From Azoarcus sp. DN11 (GTDB lineage: Bacteria; Pseudomonadota; Gammaproteobacteria; Burkholderiales; Rhodocyclaceae): a stretch of DNA of 64,000 nt. The DNA lies in NCBI RefSeq assembly GCF_003628555.1, contig NZ_CP021731.1, forward strand, positions 2,852,001-2,916,000, given 5' to 3'. The notes under the pieces are model-generated. The model was not told the origin of the DNA. It saw only the letters and a program-made list of their open reading frames with translations, and did not search any database. A program made the position numbers and the translations under genes. The stretch's first letter is position 1. Each line of letters starts with the position of its first letter. This document shows, in pieces, positions 35,067 to 44,501 of this stretch.

Positions 35067-35100
35067 AAACGCCTTCCGGTGACTTCGGAAGGCGTTTGTG
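35067..35100 (+). terminator. Intrinsic terminator after fbpA
   Basis: A perfect 12-bp stem (35067-35078 with 35086-35097) and 7-base loop end in TTTGTGTTTG. A-rich sequence on the other side allows some action for the convergent gene as well. Confidence 0.85.
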
Positions 35101-35143
35101 TTTGCAGCCTGAATCTCGGGGCCGGCAGTCCCCGGCGGGTTGC

Positions 35144-35548
35144 CTATTCCGTCTGCGCAGGCGGCGCAGAATTCGGCTTGGGAGAACGTTTGCGGAACTT
35201 GCGCGCGGGTTTCTTGGCGGGCGCATCGTCGCCCGACGCCGCGGCCGCAGCCACATTCTTGGGTTGTCCTGCAGGTTTTGCCTGAGCCGGCGGCTTGCCT
35301 TGTCCGCCGCCCTTCTGTTGTTGCCGCCCTCCCAACCTCGGGCCGCGGGGCGGCTTGGGTCCGACCAGTCCCGTGGAAGGAGTCGGGCGCCTCAGGTTCG
35401 GGTCGGGGGCACCTTCGCGGTTTCCGGGCGCGAGACTGATTTCGAGTTCATTCAGTTCGTCCCATTCGGCGTCGGTGCGCTGATTGTCGGGAATGGCCAG
35501 CAGTTCTTGCAGGCGACGACGTGGAGAAGTCGATTGCGGTGCATTCAT
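35144..35548 (-). CDS. Hypothetical protein, disordered basic C-terminus
   Basis: No family is recognised. The 134 residues start with a short helical region (RRRLQELLAIPDNQRTDAEW to LNELEISL) and then become Pro/Gly/Gln/Lys/Ala-rich, ending in a very basic PARKFRKRSPKPNS. Such a tail could bind nucleic acid or be disordered. It follows the receiver-like gene on the same strand after a 109-base gap. No membrane segment is seen. Confidence 0.65.
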   Translation of the reverse strand: MNAPQSTSPRRRLQELLAIPDNQRTDAEWDELNELEISLAPGNREGAPDPNLRRPTPSTGLVGPKPPRGPRLGGRQQQKGGGQGKPPAQAKPAGQPKNVAAAAASGDDAPAKKPARKFRKRSPKPNSAPPAQTE

Positions 35549-35657
35549 CGGTGAATTATCCCATCGTTCGGGCGTCGCCGCTCTTGTTCTTTCTCAAAAA
35601 AGCGCAGTTTGGTCACATATGGCGAGGGTGCGGTGCGTGGCGTTCGAGCCGACGGCC

Positions 35658-35975
35658 TCATTTGGGGAAGCGGCGGGAGACGCGTTCGACGATCGATCCC
35701 TTGGCGGCCACCTCCGTCGCGCCAGCCTGCTTTGCCGCCTGAAATGCATCCGGGTCGAAATGGGGGCCGAAAACGACGATGTCGACCTGTGGAAAGGTTT
35801 CCCGCAGCTGTTCGATCTGGGTGCAGGCACTGCGCATGCCGAGATCCACGACGATACAGTCCGGAGTCTCCGTGCTCTGCTTCTTCAACATGGTGGCACC
35901 CGCCGCCTTCCAGGCGGATTCGAGGCGCATGCGACTCATCAGGTCGTCGCACCGCAGCAATATCTTGATTGTCAT
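35658..35975 (-). CDS. Receiver-like protein (atypical response-regulator domain)
   Basis: A 105-residue protein with the shape of a stand-alone receiver domain. The candidate phosphoacceptor is Asp44 in IVVDLG, the acidic pair is Asp10-Asp11, and Lys92 follows in AAKGS. The conserved Thr/Ser after the fourth strand is missing: the strand ends IVVFGPHFD with Gly at about residue 70. It may not switch in the normal way. It begins 40 bases after the iron permease stop on the same strand and may be co-expressed with it. Confidence 0.65.
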   Translation of the reverse strand: MTIKILLRCDDLMSRMRLESAWKAAGATMLKKQSTETPDCIVVDLGMRSACTQIEQLRETFPQVDIVVFGPHFDPDAFQAAKQAGATEVAAKGSIVERVSRRFPK

Positions 35976-36015
35976 CCCAAAATTCCGTAGACGTGAATCC
36001 GGTTCGATCCGTGCT

Positions 36016-37698
36016 CTAGACTTCTGTCTCTTCGACCGTACGGCGGCTCCCGCGCACGATCTGCCGCGAGATGATGAACATCGGCAGCAGGCCGACCGCC
36101 ACGATCGTCACGGCCGCCGTCGATGCCTCGGCCAATCGCTCGTCCGACGCGAGAATATGCGCCTGAGTTGCCAAGGTATCGAAATTGAAGGGCCGCATCA
36201 CCAAAGTCGCCGGCAGCTCCTTCATGACATCCACAAAAACCAGCAGGCCTGCGGTCAACAGGCTTCCGCGCAGGATCGGCACGTGGACACGCCGTAGCGT
36301 AGCCCACTTTCCGGCCCCGAGGCTACGGGATGCGTCGTCCATGCTCGACGTGATCTTGCCCAGACTGCTTTCGACGGTATGGAGCGCCACCGAAAGAAAG
36401 CGACTCAGGTAAGCATACACCAGCGCCGCGATTCCTCCGGTCAGCACGAGCCCCGGATTCACGCCGCCCATCTCCTGCCACCAGCCTGCAATCACATGGT
36501 CGAGCCGTGTCACGGGAATCAGCACTCCGACGGCGATGACGGAACCGGGTACTGCGTAACCCAGCCCGACGGTGCGATTCAGGGCTCGCGGCAGACGCGA
36601 GCGCGCGAGCCGGGCCGCGTAGCCGAGGACGATTGCGAGCAATACCGCGAGCAGTGCGGTGACCGAGGCGAGCACGAAGCTGTTGCGCGCCAGTTGCACG
36701 AAGCGGGCGCCGAACTGCGCATCGCCCTCGACGAGCGCCATGCGCAGAAGCAGGGCCGCAGGCAGCAGGAAACCGAGGAGAAGCGGCAGGAAACACAGCA
36801 GCGTGGCCAGAAGGCCGAGGGCGCGTGACAACTTGACGGGGGTCGGCGCCGTCTGCTGGCGCGAGGTGTTGTTGAAGCGCGCCCGCCCGCGGCTGGCATG
36901 CTCGAGGACCAGGACCACGACGACAAACGCGAGCAGCGCAGCCGAGAGTTGCGCCGCGGCAACGCGGTCCCCGAGCGAGAACCACGCGCGGTAGATTCCG
37001 GTCGTGAAGGTCTGCACACCGAAATACGAGACGGTTCCGAAATCCGCGAGCGTTTCCATCAACGCCAATGCCGACCCGGCAACCACGGCGGGTCGCGCGA
37101 GAGGCAGCGAAACGCGGAAGAAACTGCCCCACGGACCAAGTCCCAGCGAGCGCCCGGCCTCGAGCATGCCGGACGCGCGCTCCAGGAAGGCCGTTCGGGC
37201 CAGGAGGTAGACGTACGGATAGAGGACGAACATGAACATCGCCACCGCCCCTCCTGCCGTGCGGACGTCGGGAAACCAGTAGTCACCCGCCTTCCATCCG
37301 GACACTGCGCGAAGCCAGCTCTGGAGCGGCCCGACGAACTGGAGGAAGTCGGTGTAAACATATGCCATCACGTAGGCGGGAACCGCGAGCGGCAGGACGA
37401 GCGCCCACTGGAAGAAGCGGCGTCCGGGAAAGTCCGTCATCGTCGTCAGCCAGGCAGTCGTCACGCCGATGCTGGACACGCCGAGACCGACACCGATGCA
37501 GAGAATCAGGGTGTTTCGGAGAAATTCGGGCAGGACGGTGGCGGAAAGGTGGCTCCAGGTGCCCGACGTTCCTCCGGCAAAGACGTTGGAGAATACGGAG
37601 ATCACGGGTATTGCGATCAGCACGGAGATCAGCAGCGAACCGGCCGTCAGCGACGACCAGCGCTTGTGCAACCTTCCCAGCCCTTCCTTGAATTTCAT
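36016..37698 (-). CDS. fbpB: Fe(III) ABC transporter permease
   Basis: Inner-membrane permease of the FbpB/FutB/AfuB class, 560 residues with about twelve helices in two homologous halves, the normal form for this family. Coupling-loop motifs occur in each half: LEAGRSLGLGPWGSFFRVSLP and DDASRSLGAGKWATLRRVHVP. The gene is divergent from fbpC across a 122-base gap with a palindrome and Fur-like sequence. Confidence 0.93.
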   Translation of the reverse strand: MKFKEGLGRLHKRWSSLTAGSLLISVLIAIPVISVFSNVFAGGTSGTWSHLSATVLPEFLRNTLILCIGVGLGVSSIGVTTAWLTTMTDFPGRRFFQWALVLPLAVPAYVMAYVYTDFLQFVGPLQSWLRAVSGWKAGDYWFPDVRTAGGAVAMFMFVLYPYVYLLARTAFLERASGMLEAGRSLGLGPWGSFFRVSLPLARPAVVAGSALALMETLADFGTVSYFGVQTFTTGIYRAWFSLGDRVAAAQLSAALLAFVVVVLVLEHASRGRARFNNTSRQQTAPTPVKLSRALGLLATLLCFLPLLLGFLLPAALLLRMALVEGDAQFGARFVQLARNSFVLASVTALLAVLLAIVLGYAARLARSRLPRALNRTVGLGYAVPGSVIAVGVLIPVTRLDHVIAGWWQEMGGVNPGLVLTGGIAALVYAYLSRFLSVALHTVESSLGKITSSMDDASRSLGAGKWATLRRVHVPILRGSLLTAGLLVFVDVMKELPATLVMRPFNFDTLATQAHILASDERLAEASTAAVTIVAVGLLPMFIISRQIVRGSRRTVEETEV

Positions 37699-37751
37699 CT
37701 CGCTCCCGAGGCATCACGCTGCGGAGTCCATCCCGCGCAGCAGGCAGTCGA

Positions 37752-37784
37752 GAATTATAATTCATCGCATTTAGATGCAATAAT
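37752..37784. promoter_or_regulatory. Divergent fbpB/fbpC control region with palindrome
   Basis: GAATTATAATTC (37752-37763) is a perfect palindrome that holds a minus-strand TATAAT for fbpB. GCATTTAGATGC follows, then an AATAAT (37779-37784) usable as a plus-strand -10 for fbpC. The AT-rich sequence is compatible with Fur binding, but the match is not strong. Confidence 0.4.
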
Positions 37785-37820
37785 GGCATCGCACAACACG
37801 AACGCCGTATCGGATTCTTA

Positions 37821-38939
37821 ATGTCCCATCTCGAGCTCGCCGGCATCGATCTGGCGTATGGCGGCCATCAAGTCGTCCGCAAATTTTCGCTCCGCCTGGA
37901 AACGGGCAGCATCGGCTGCCTGCTGGGGCCGTCCGGCTGCGGCAAGACGACGGTGTTGCGCTGTATTGCCGGGTTCGAGCCGGTATTGGCGGGGGAGATT
38001 CGTCTCGACGGGCAATTGGTGAGCGGGTGCGACGAGCATCTACCCCCCGAGCAGCGGCGCATCGGCATGGTGTTCCAGGACTACGCGCTCTTCCCTCACC
38101 TTTCGGTCGCGGACAACATCGGCTTCGGGCTGCGCCGAGTGGAACCGCAGCAACGCCGCGAACGCATCGGCGAACTGCTGCGTGTCGTGGGGCTTGCCGA
38201 TCAGGGTCACAAGTATCCGCACGAGATGTCAGGCGGCCAGCAACAGCGGGTCGCACTCGCGCGCGCGCTCGCCCCGCGCCCCAGCCTGCTCCTGCTGGAC
38301 GAACCTTTCTCGAATCTGGACGTGGAGTTGCGGGAGCGCCTGTCCTACGAGGTGCGTGACATCATCAAGGCGACGAACACGACCGCGATCCTGGTGACGC
38401 ACGACCAGAACGAGGCCTTCGCGGTCGCGGACGAGATCGGGATCATGAACGAGGGCCGCATCCAGCAGTGGGACACGCCCTACAACCTGTATCACCGCCC
38501 GGGCAACCGCTTCGTCGCCGATTTCATCGGACAGGGGGTCTTCCTTCAGGGAGTCGTCCTCAACGATCACCAGGTGCGGGTCGAACTCGGTACGCTCAAT
38601 AGTGCAATCCCGGTCGAATGCGGCATCGGTTGCGAAAACTGTGGCCGAAACTGCATGGTGTCGGTCCTTCTGCGGCCCGACGACATCGTGCATGACGACT
38701 CGAGCACGATGAAGGCGGAGGTGATCCACAAGGCATTCCGCGGCGCCGACATCCTGTACACGCTCAGGCTGAAGAGCGGGGCGAAGGTATTGTCGCTCGT
38801 GCCCAGCCATCACAATCACGCCATCGGGGAAAGGATCGGCATCCGCCTGGATGCGGATCACGTGGTGACCTTCCACGACGGCTCCGACGATGCGGTACGC
38901 ACCCTGCCCGTTCAAGGATCGGTTGCCGTGCACAGATGA
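37821..38939 (+). CDS. fbpC: Fe(III) ABC transporter ATP-binding protein with a four-cysteine insert
   Basis: Cytoplasmic ATPase that powers the FbpB permease, 372 residues. Walker A GPSGCGKTT at 36-44, Q-loop Gln86, signature SGGQQ at 137-141, Walker B with LLLLDEP and the His194 switch are all present. The C-terminal TOBE-like region contains Cys267, Cys271, Cys274 and Cys278 (C-x3-C-x2-C-x3-C) before SVLLRPDDI, a pattern that could hold an Fe-S cluster or metal. The aat start overlaps its stop (ATGA). Confidence 0.92.
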   Translation: MSHLELAGIDLAYGGHQVVRKFSLRLETGSIGCLLGPSGCGKTTVLRCIAGFEPVLAGEIRLDGQLVSGCDEHLPPEQRRIGMVFQDYALFPHLSVADNIGFGLRRVEPQQRRERIGELLRVVGLADQGHKYPHEMSGGQQQRVALARALAPRPSLLLLDEPFSNLDVELRERLSYEVRDIIKATNTTAILVTHDQNEAFAVADEIGIMNEGRIQQWDTPYNLYHRPGNRFVADFIGQGVFLQGVVLNDHQVRVELGTLNSAIPVECGIGCENCGRNCMVSVLLRPDDIVHDDSSTMKAEVIHKAFRGADILYTLRLKSGAKVLSLVPSHHNHAIGERIGIRLDADHVVTFHDGSDDAVRTLPVQGSVAVHR

Positions 38940-39637
38940 TTCCCTGGCTGACGGGCGCACCGCATTTCCCCCCCGTCGAGAGCGCGCTCGACGAACCGCC
39001 CGGCCTGCTTGCCGCCGGTGGCGCGCTCACGCCGGAATGGCTTCTGGCGGCGTACCAGCAGGGAATTTTTCCGTGGTACAGCGCGGGGGAACCGATTCTC
39101 TGGTGGAGTCCCGACCCGCGTCTGGTGCTGGCCCCGGCCCGGATGAAAATCTCGCGCTCCTTGCGCCGCACCTTGCGCCAACCCCGGTTCGAGATCCGCT
39201 TCGATACTGCCTTCCCGGCGGTCGTCGAAGCATGCGCCCAGCCGCGCGAACCGGGCGGGAGCACCTGGATCACGGCCGAAATGCAGGTCGCCTACCGCCG
39301 CATGCACGAACTCGGATATGCCCACAGTGTCGAAGCGTGGGATGAGGAGGGGCTCGCAGGCGGGCTTTACGGCATCGCGGTGGGAAGGGCATTCTTTGGC
39401 GAATCGATGTTCAGCCGCCGTACCGATGCTTCGAAGGTCGCCCTTGCTCATCTGGCTCGCTACCTCGAGTCAAGGGACTTTGCCGTGATCGATTGCCAGA
39501 TGACCACGCGGCACCTGCTTTCGCTTGGCGCCTTCGAGATCCCGCGTGCCGAGTTCCGCGCCGGTCTGGCGACATGGACGCGGGAGGGGGATGGCCCGGG
39601 GCGGTGGTCCGAAGATGCGAGCCGAGGATTGTTCTGA
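38936..39637 (+). CDS. aat: Leucyl/phenylalanyl-tRNA-protein transferase
   Basis: Adds Leu or Phe to proteins with N-terminal Lys or Arg, marking them for ClpAP (N-degron pathway). The 233-residue protein has the family segments [41 protein letters not shown] and [19 protein letters not shown]. It overlaps fbpC by 4 bases, and bpt, which serves the same pathway, follows. Confidence 0.95.
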   Translation: MIPWLTGAPHFPPVESALDEPPGLLAAGGALTPEWLLAAYQQGIFPWYSAGEPILWWSPDPRLVLAPARMKISRSLRRTLRQPRFEIRFDTAFPAVVEACAQPREPGGSTWITAEMQVAYRRMHELGYAHSVEAWDEEGLAGGLYGIAVGRAFFGESMFSRRTDASKVALAHLARYLESRDFAVIDCQMTTRHLLSLGAFEIPRAEFRAGLATWTREGDGPGRWSEDASRGLF

Positions 39638-40394
39638 GCGCACATTCGCCGAGATGCAGAAAGATTACCCCTACGCACTCATCCAGTTCTACGCGACCGC
39701 GCCGTATGCGTGTTCGTACCTGCCCGAGCGGGTCGCCCGCTCGCAGGTCGCGACGCCGGGCCATCTCATCGATGCGGCGGTGTACAGCGAGCTGGTCCGC
39801 AACGGTTTTCGCCGCAGCGGCATGTTCACCTACCGCCCGTATTGCGATCATTGCCGCGCCTGCGTTCCCGTCCGCGTTCCGGTCGAGGCGTTCGTCGCGG
39901 ACCGCAGCCAGCAGCGCAGTTGGGCGCGGCACCGATCCCTCGAGGCGAGCGAAAGGGATCTCGCTTTTTCGGAAGAGCACTACACCCTTTACCAGCGCTA
40001 CCAGGGCTCGCGCCATGCAGGCGGGGGGATGGATCAGGACAATCGCGAGCAGTACACCCACTTCCTGCTGCAGAGCCAGGTGGACACCCGCCTCGTCGAA
40101 TTCCGTGAGCGGGGGGTCCTGCGCATGGTGAGCGTCATCGACCGCCTCAGCGACGGCTTGTCCAGCGTCTACACCTTCTTCGATCCGGACACGCCGAAGG
40201 CCAGCTATGGCACTTACGGGGTTCTGTGGCAGATCGAGGTGTGCCGCCGCCTGCACCTGCCGTACGTGTATCTCGGGTACTGGATCAAGGAGAGCCGGAA
40301 GATGAACTACAAGACCCGCTTCCGCCCGCTCGAGGGGCGAATCCGGGGTGAGTGGCGAACCCTGGACCCCTTGGCCGACGCGGAATCGGAATAG
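39615..40394 (+). CDS. bpt: Aspartate/glutamate leucyltransferase
   Basis: Transfers Leu to proteins with N-terminal Asp or Glu, the second bacterial N-end-rule transferase. The family region [22 protein letters not shown], the [16 protein letters not shown] cysteine motif and [14 protein letters not shown] near the C-terminus are clear. The start at 39615 (259 residues) has GGTGG 7 bases upstream and overlaps aat by 23 bases. An ATG at 39654 would give 246 residues but has no spaced Shine-Dalgarno. Confidence 0.9.
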   Translation: MRAEDCSERTFAEMQKDYPYALIQFYATAPYACSYLPERVARSQVATPGHLIDAAVYSELVRNGFRRSGMFTYRPYCDHCRACVPVRVPVEAFVADRSQQRSWARHRSLEASERDLAFSEEHYTLYQRYQGSRHAGGGMDQDNREQYTHFLLQSQVDTRLVEFRERGVLRMVSVIDRLSDGLSSVYTFFDPDTPKASYGTYGVLWQIEVCRRLHLPYVYLGYWIKESRKMNYKTRFRPLEGRIRGEWRTLDPLADAESE

Positions 40395-40470
40395 GCCGCG
40401 CTTGGCGCCGGACGGCCCGCGAGGGGCGCATCGTTCGGAAATCCGCGGGGCGAGGTCCCGCACGAAACGG

Positions 40471-40476
40471 TAGAAT
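40471..40476 (+). promoter_or_regulatory. -10-like element next to the pyrD start
   Basis: TAGAAT ends 6 bases before the pyrD ATG at 40483. It matches the -10 consensus at five of six bases and would give a leaderless message. The -35 is weak. Confidence 0.35.
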
Positions 40477-40482
40477 CCGCGG

Positions 40483-41511
40483 ATGCTATACGACATCGCG
40501 CGCCCCATCCTGTTTTCGCTCGACGCGGAAACCGCCCACGAATTCTCCCTCGCCGCACTCAACCTCGCCGGCCGCCTGCTGCCAACCGGAAAGCCGCTGC
40601 CGGCAGATCCGGTCGAGGTCATGGGACTGGAGTTCCCCAACCGCATCGGACTTGCGGCCGGCCTCGACAAGAATGGTGAAGCCATCGACGGCCTGGCCCG
40701 GTTCGGCTTCGGCTTCCTCGAGATCGGCACCGTCACCCCGCGGCCCCAGCCGGGAAATCCGCGGCCACGCCTGTTCCGGCTGCCCGAGGTGCGCGGGATC
40801 ATCAACCGCATGGGCTTCAACAACCACGGCGTCGACGCACTGGTGGCAAACGTCAATGCCGCCCGGTTCAAGGGCATTCTCGGGATCAACATCGGCAAGA
40901 ATTTCGACACGCCGATCGAAAATGCCGCCGACGATTACCTCGCCTGCCTCGACAAGGTGTACGCGCTGGCAAGCTACCTCACGGTCAACATTTCCTCGCC
41001 CAACACGAAGAACCTCCGCCAGCTGCAGGGCGAATCCGAACTCGACGATCTGCTCCGGCGACTCAAGGGGCGGCAAGCGCAACTGGCGGACAAGCACGGC
41101 CGCTACGTTCCGCTGACGCTGAAGATCGCCCCCGATCTCGAGCCGGCCCAGGTGGTCAACATCGCCGACGCCCTGCGGCGCCATCGCATCGACGGGGTCA
41201 TCGCGACGAACACGACGATCTCGCGCGAGAAGGTGCAGGGAATTCGCTACGCCGAGCAACAAGGCGGCCTGTCCGGCGTTCCGGTGTTCGAAAGCTCGAC
41301 CATGGTCGTCTCGCTGCTTGCGCAGGCGCTTGCCGGAGAAGTCCCGATCATTGCGGCGGGAGGAGTGCTCGACGGACGCAGCGCACGGGCGAAACTCGAA
41401 GCCGGCGCAAAGCTCGTGCAGGTGTATAGCGGGCTGATCTACCGCGGACCGGGTCTTGTGGAAGAGTGCGTGCGCGCGACTGCTTCCGATGGCTTTGTCG
41501 TCGCTCGCTGA
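40483..41511 (+). CDS. pyrD: Dihydroorotate dehydrogenase (quinone)
   Basis: Membrane-associated class 2 enzyme that oxidises dihydroorotate and reduces quinone in pyrimidine synthesis. The 342 residues include the N-terminal quinone-tunnel helix region [34 protein letters not shown], the [17 protein letters not shown] segment, the catalytic serine in VNISSPNT near residue 172, and [10 protein letters not shown]. Class 2 is indicated by Ser in place of Cys and by the N-terminal extension. Confidence 0.96.
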   Translation: MLYDIARPILFSLDAETAHEFSLAALNLAGRLLPTGKPLPADPVEVMGLEFPNRIGLAAGLDKNGEAIDGLARFGFGFLEIGTVTPRPQPGNPRPRLFRLPEVRGIINRMGFNNHGVDALVANVNAARFKGILGINIGKNFDTPIENAADDYLACLDKVYALASYLTVNISSPNTKNLRQLQGESELDDLLRRLKGRQAQLADKHGRYVPLTLKIAPDLEPAQVVNIADALRRHRIDGVIATNTTISREKVQGIRYAEQQGGLSGVPVFESSTMVVSLLAQALAGEVPIIAAGGVLDGRSARAKLEAGAKLVQVYSGLIYRGPGLVEECVRATASDGFVVAR

Positions 41512-41557
41512 AGCGGCCCGCTTGTTCCCGGGACAAATGCCTGTGAGCGCTCCAGGG

Positions 41558-41586
41558 TTGAGCAGGGCATAAGGGCGGGCGATAAT
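41558..41586 (+). promoter_or_regulatory. Candidate promoter of the rnf operon
   Basis: TTGAGC at 41558-41563 is followed after 17 bases by GATAAT at 41581-41586. Transcription would start near 41593, about 20 bases before the rnfA ATG. Confidence 0.55.
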
Positions 41587-41613
41587 TTCGCGGTTATCAG
41601 GCGATCCGGGATC

Positions 41614-42198
41614 ATGACCAGCTACATCTTCATCGTCATCGGCGCTGTTCTGGTGAACAACGTCGTCTTCGTGCGCATTCTCGGCCTGTGCCCCTTCATG
41701 GGGGTGTCCAAAAAGCTCGAGACGGCGATCGGGATGGGCGCGGCAACGACCTTCGTGCTGACGCTCGCCAGCGGCACGAGCTACCTGATCGACCACTACC
41801 TGCTGCAGCCGTTCGATCTCGCGTTCATGCGCACGCTCGCGTTCATCGTCGTGATTGCGGCGATCGTGCAGCTCACGGAACTGGTCATACAGAAGACCAG
41901 CCCGATTCTGCATCAGGTCCTCGGCATCTATCTTCCGCTCATCACGACGAACTGCGCAGTGCTGGGCATCCCGCTGCTGAATGTCGCACTCAAGCACAAC
42001 CTGCTGGAGTCCCTTCTGTTCGGCTTCGGATCATCGATTGGTTTTACAATGGCCCTCGTGCTGTTTGCGGGCATTCGCGAACGCCTCGACGGCGCGGACG
42101 TGCCGGCCCCGTTCCGCGGTACGGCAATCGCGATGATCACGGCTGGATTCATGAGCCTGGCCTTCATGGGATTCGCCGGACTGGATCGCTTTCACTAG
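41614..42198 (+). CDS. rnfA: Ion-translocating oxidoreductase subunit RnfA
   Basis: Six-helix integral subunit of the Rnf complex, which couples ferredoxin-NAD electron transfer to ion movement or drives ferredoxin reduction. The 194 residues begin [32 protein letters not shown], nearly invariant in RnfA, and carry [12 protein letters not shown], whose Cys pairs with RnfE in binding a [2Fe-2S] cluster. It is first in rnfABCDGE-nth. Confidence 0.96.
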   Translation: MTSYIFIVIGAVLVNNVVFVRILGLCPFMGVSKKLETAIGMGAATTFVLTLASGTSYLIDHYLLQPFDLAFMRTLAFIVVIAAIVQLTELVIQKTSPILHQVLGIYLPLITTNCAVLGIPLLNVALKHNLLESLLFGFGSSIGFTMALVLFAGIRERLDGADVPAPFRGTAIAMITAGFMSLAFMGFAGLDRFH

Positions 42199-42222
42199 GG
42201 CTCCCCGGCGAGAAATCATTTC

Positions 42223-42291
42223 ATGTCTGAAATTGCGCATGCACCCCGCGGCGGGCACTCCGCCGCCGCCCTGCCCCTGCCCCCATGCTGA
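42223..42291 (+). CDS. Possible 22-codon upstream ORF before rnfB
   Basis: An ATG at 42223 opens a 22-residue frame ([18 protein letters not shown] and four more) whose TGA overlaps the rnfB start region by 7 bases. It fills the 86-base gap between rnfA and rnfB. The Shine-Dalgarno is poor and I know no homologue. It could be a coupling leader or chance. Confidence 0.2.
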   Translation: MSEIAHAPRGGHSAAALPLPPC

Positions 42292-42836
42292 CCTCCATCC
42301 TCATCATGACTGGGATAGCCATCGTGCTCGGAGCGGCACTGGGCTACGCCTCGATCCGGTTCAAGGTCGAAGGCGATCCGCTGGTCGAAAAAATCGACGC
42401 GATCCTTCCCCAGACGCAGTGCGGCCAATGCGGCTACCCGGGCTGCAAGCCCTACGCGCAAGCCATTTCGAACGGGGAAGCGGATATCAACCAGTGCCCT
42501 CCCGGAGGCGCGGAAGGCATCCGCAAGCTCGCCGACCTGCTCGGACGCGAGGTGAAGCCGCTCTCGGAAGAACACGGAACGGAGAAGCCGAAGTCGGTCG
42601 CGCGCATCGACGAACAGGCGTGCATCGGCTGCACGCTGTGCGTTCAGGCCTGCCCGGTGGACGCCATCGTCGGAGCGGCAAAACAGATGCACACCGTGGT
42701 CGCGCCCCTGTGTACGGGCTGCGAACTGTGTGTCGCGCCCTGCCCCGTCGATTGCATTTCCATGACGCTGGTCGCGGAAACCGTGGAAACGTGGAAATGG
42801 AAATATCCGGTGCATGAACTGAGGTCCGCGGCATGA
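42285..42836 (+). CDS. rnfB: Ion-translocating oxidoreductase subunit RnfB
   Basis: Iron-sulfur subunit that probably receives electrons at the cytoplasmic face. It has one N-terminal helix (about 4-22), the [16 protein letters not shown] motif for a [4Fe-4S] cluster, and two ferredoxin-type motifs, [15 protein letters not shown] and [15 protein letters not shown]. Length 183 is close to the E. coli RsxB length (192). It overlaps rnfC by 4 bases (ATGA). Confidence 0.96.
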   Translation: MLTSILIMTGIAIVLGAALGYASIRFKVEGDPLVEKIDAILPQTQCGQCGYPGCKPYAQAISNGEADINQCPPGGAEGIRKLADLLGREVKPLSEEHGTEKPKSVARIDEQACIGCTLCVQACPVDAIVGAAKQMHTVVAPLCTGCELCVAPCPVDCISMTLVAETVETWKWKYPVHELRSAA

Positions 42837-44500
42837 TTTCCCGCCTGTTCAATTTCCGCGGCGGGGTCAAGCCGGAGCCGCACAAGAGCGAGTCCTCCGG
42901 CACGCCCATTGAAAAGGCGCCGCTGCCGAAGCGGCTGGTGATCCCCCTGCGCCAGAGCCTCCGATCGACCGCGCGATGCCTCGTCGAGCCCGGGCAGAAG
43001 GTGCTGAAAGGCGAGCAGATCGGCCAGGGCGAAGGGGCGCTCGGAACCGGCGTCCATGCATCCACCTCCGGCACCGTGGTCGAGATTGCGCCGTACCCGA
43101 TGGCGCACGCGTCGGGACTCGAAACCTTGTCGGTCGTCATCGCGCCCGATGGCGAGGAGCGCTGGATCGATCGTGCGCCGTTCGATTACCGCAAGGTGTC
43201 GCGTGAGGAAGCGCTCGGCTGGCTCAGGAGCTGCGGCATTCTCGGCTTGGGCGGTGCGGGTTTCCCGACTCACGTCAAGCTCGGGAGCGGGACGGGCATC
43301 GACACGCTGGTGATCAACGGGGCCGAGTGCGAACCGTGGATCACCTGCGACGACCGCCTGATGCGCGAGCGTGCGGCGGACGTGCTTTCGGGGGCCATGA
43401 TCCTGCGCGAGCTGATAGGTGCCCGCCGGGTGCTGGTCGGCATCGAGGACAACAAGCCCGATGCGATCGAGCGCATGCGGGCTGCGGCAAGCGGCGTCGG
43501 CGATGACGTCGCGGTCGTCGCGGTACCGGCCCTCTACCCTGCCGGCGGCGAGAGGCAGCTGATCCGGGTTCTTACCGGAATCGAAATTCCCCAGGGCAAG
43601 TTCGGCACGGATTTCGGCGTCCAGTGCTTCAACGTCGGCACGGCAGAGGCCGTTCATCGTGCCATCCAATTCGGCGAACCGCTGCTTTCGCGCATCGTCA
43701 CGCTGACGGGCAACGTTGCGCGCCCCGGAAACTACGAAATCCTGCTCGGCACGCAGGTCGCGGAGCTGCTCGCACTGGTCGGCCCCAAGGCGGACACCGA
43801 TCGCTACATCATGGGCGGGCCGATGATGGGAATCGAATTGCAGAGCCTCGGTGTCCCCGTCACCGCGACCACGAACTGCATCATTGCCGCGTCGCCCGCG
43901 CTGTTCCCCCCGCCTCCGCCCGAACAGCCCTGCATCCGCTGCGGCGAATGCGCCCGCGCCTGCCCGGCCGACCTGCAGCCTTTCGAGCTGTACTGGTTCT
44001 CGCGCGCGAAAAACTTCGGCAAGGCCCGGGAGTATCACCTCTTCGACTGCATCGAATGCGGCTGTTGCGCCTACGTGTGCCCTTCGCATATCCCGCTGGT
44101 CGACTACTTCAGGTTCTCGAAGGGCGAAATCCAGGCCCGTGAGCACGAACGGACGGCGTCGGAGCAGGCACGCACGCGCTTCGAGTTCCGCAATTTCCGC
44201 CAGGAGCGGGAGAAGGCGGAAAAAGCGGCGAAGCTGGCCGCCAAGGTGGCCGAGACACGCGCCAAGCGCCCCGAAGCCGCCACCGCACCCGAAACCGCCG
44301 CCGCCCCCGAACCTGCGGCATCGCCGGAGGACCTGAAGAAGGCGCTGGTTGCCGCCGCGCTCGCACGCGCGAAGCAGCAGAAAGCGGCCGTGACGCCGAA
44401 GAACACCGACAGACTGAGTGCCGAAACTCAGGCCGAGATTGCCGCAATCGACGCGCGGCGCGAAAAGCTCACCACCCAAGACGCCGACAAGACGCCCTGA
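42833..44500 (+). CDS. rnfC: Ion-translocating oxidoreductase subunit RnfC
   Basis: Peripheral subunit that binds NADH and FMN and holds two [4Fe-4S] clusters. In 555 residues the glycine-rich [13 protein letters not shown], the [12 protein letters not shown] segment, and the cluster motifs [15 protein letters not shown] and [15 protein letters not shown] are visible. A 120-residue Ala/Glu/Lys-rich tail follows residue 430, typical for RnfC and probably disordered. rnfD begins 1 base after its stop. Confidence 0.95.
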   Translation: MISRLFNFRGGVKPEPHKSESSGTPIEKAPLPKRLVIPLRQSLRSTARCLVEPGQKVLKGEQIGQGEGALGTGVHASTSGTVVEIAPYPMAHASGLETLSVVIAPDGEERWIDRAPFDYRKVSREEALGWLRSCGILGLGGAGFPTHVKLGSGTGIDTLVINGAECEPWITCDDRLMRERAADVLSGAMILRELIGARRVLVGIEDNKPDAIERMRAAASGVGDDVAVVAVPALYPAGGERQLIRVLTGIEIPQGKFGTDFGVQCFNVGTAEAVHRAIQFGEPLLSRIVTLTGNVARPGNYEILLGTQVAELLALVGPKADTDRYIMGGPMMGIELQSLGVPVTATTNCIIAASPALFPPPPPEQPCIRCGECARACPADLQPFELYWFSRAKNFGKAREYHLFDCIECGCCAYVCPSHIPLVDYFRFSKGEIQAREHERTASEQARTRFEFRNFRQEREKAEKAAKLAAKVAETRAKRPEAATAPETAAAPEPAASPEDLKKALVAAALARAKQQKAAVTPKNTDRLSAETQAEIAAIDARREKLTTQDADKTP

Positions 44501-44501
44501 C

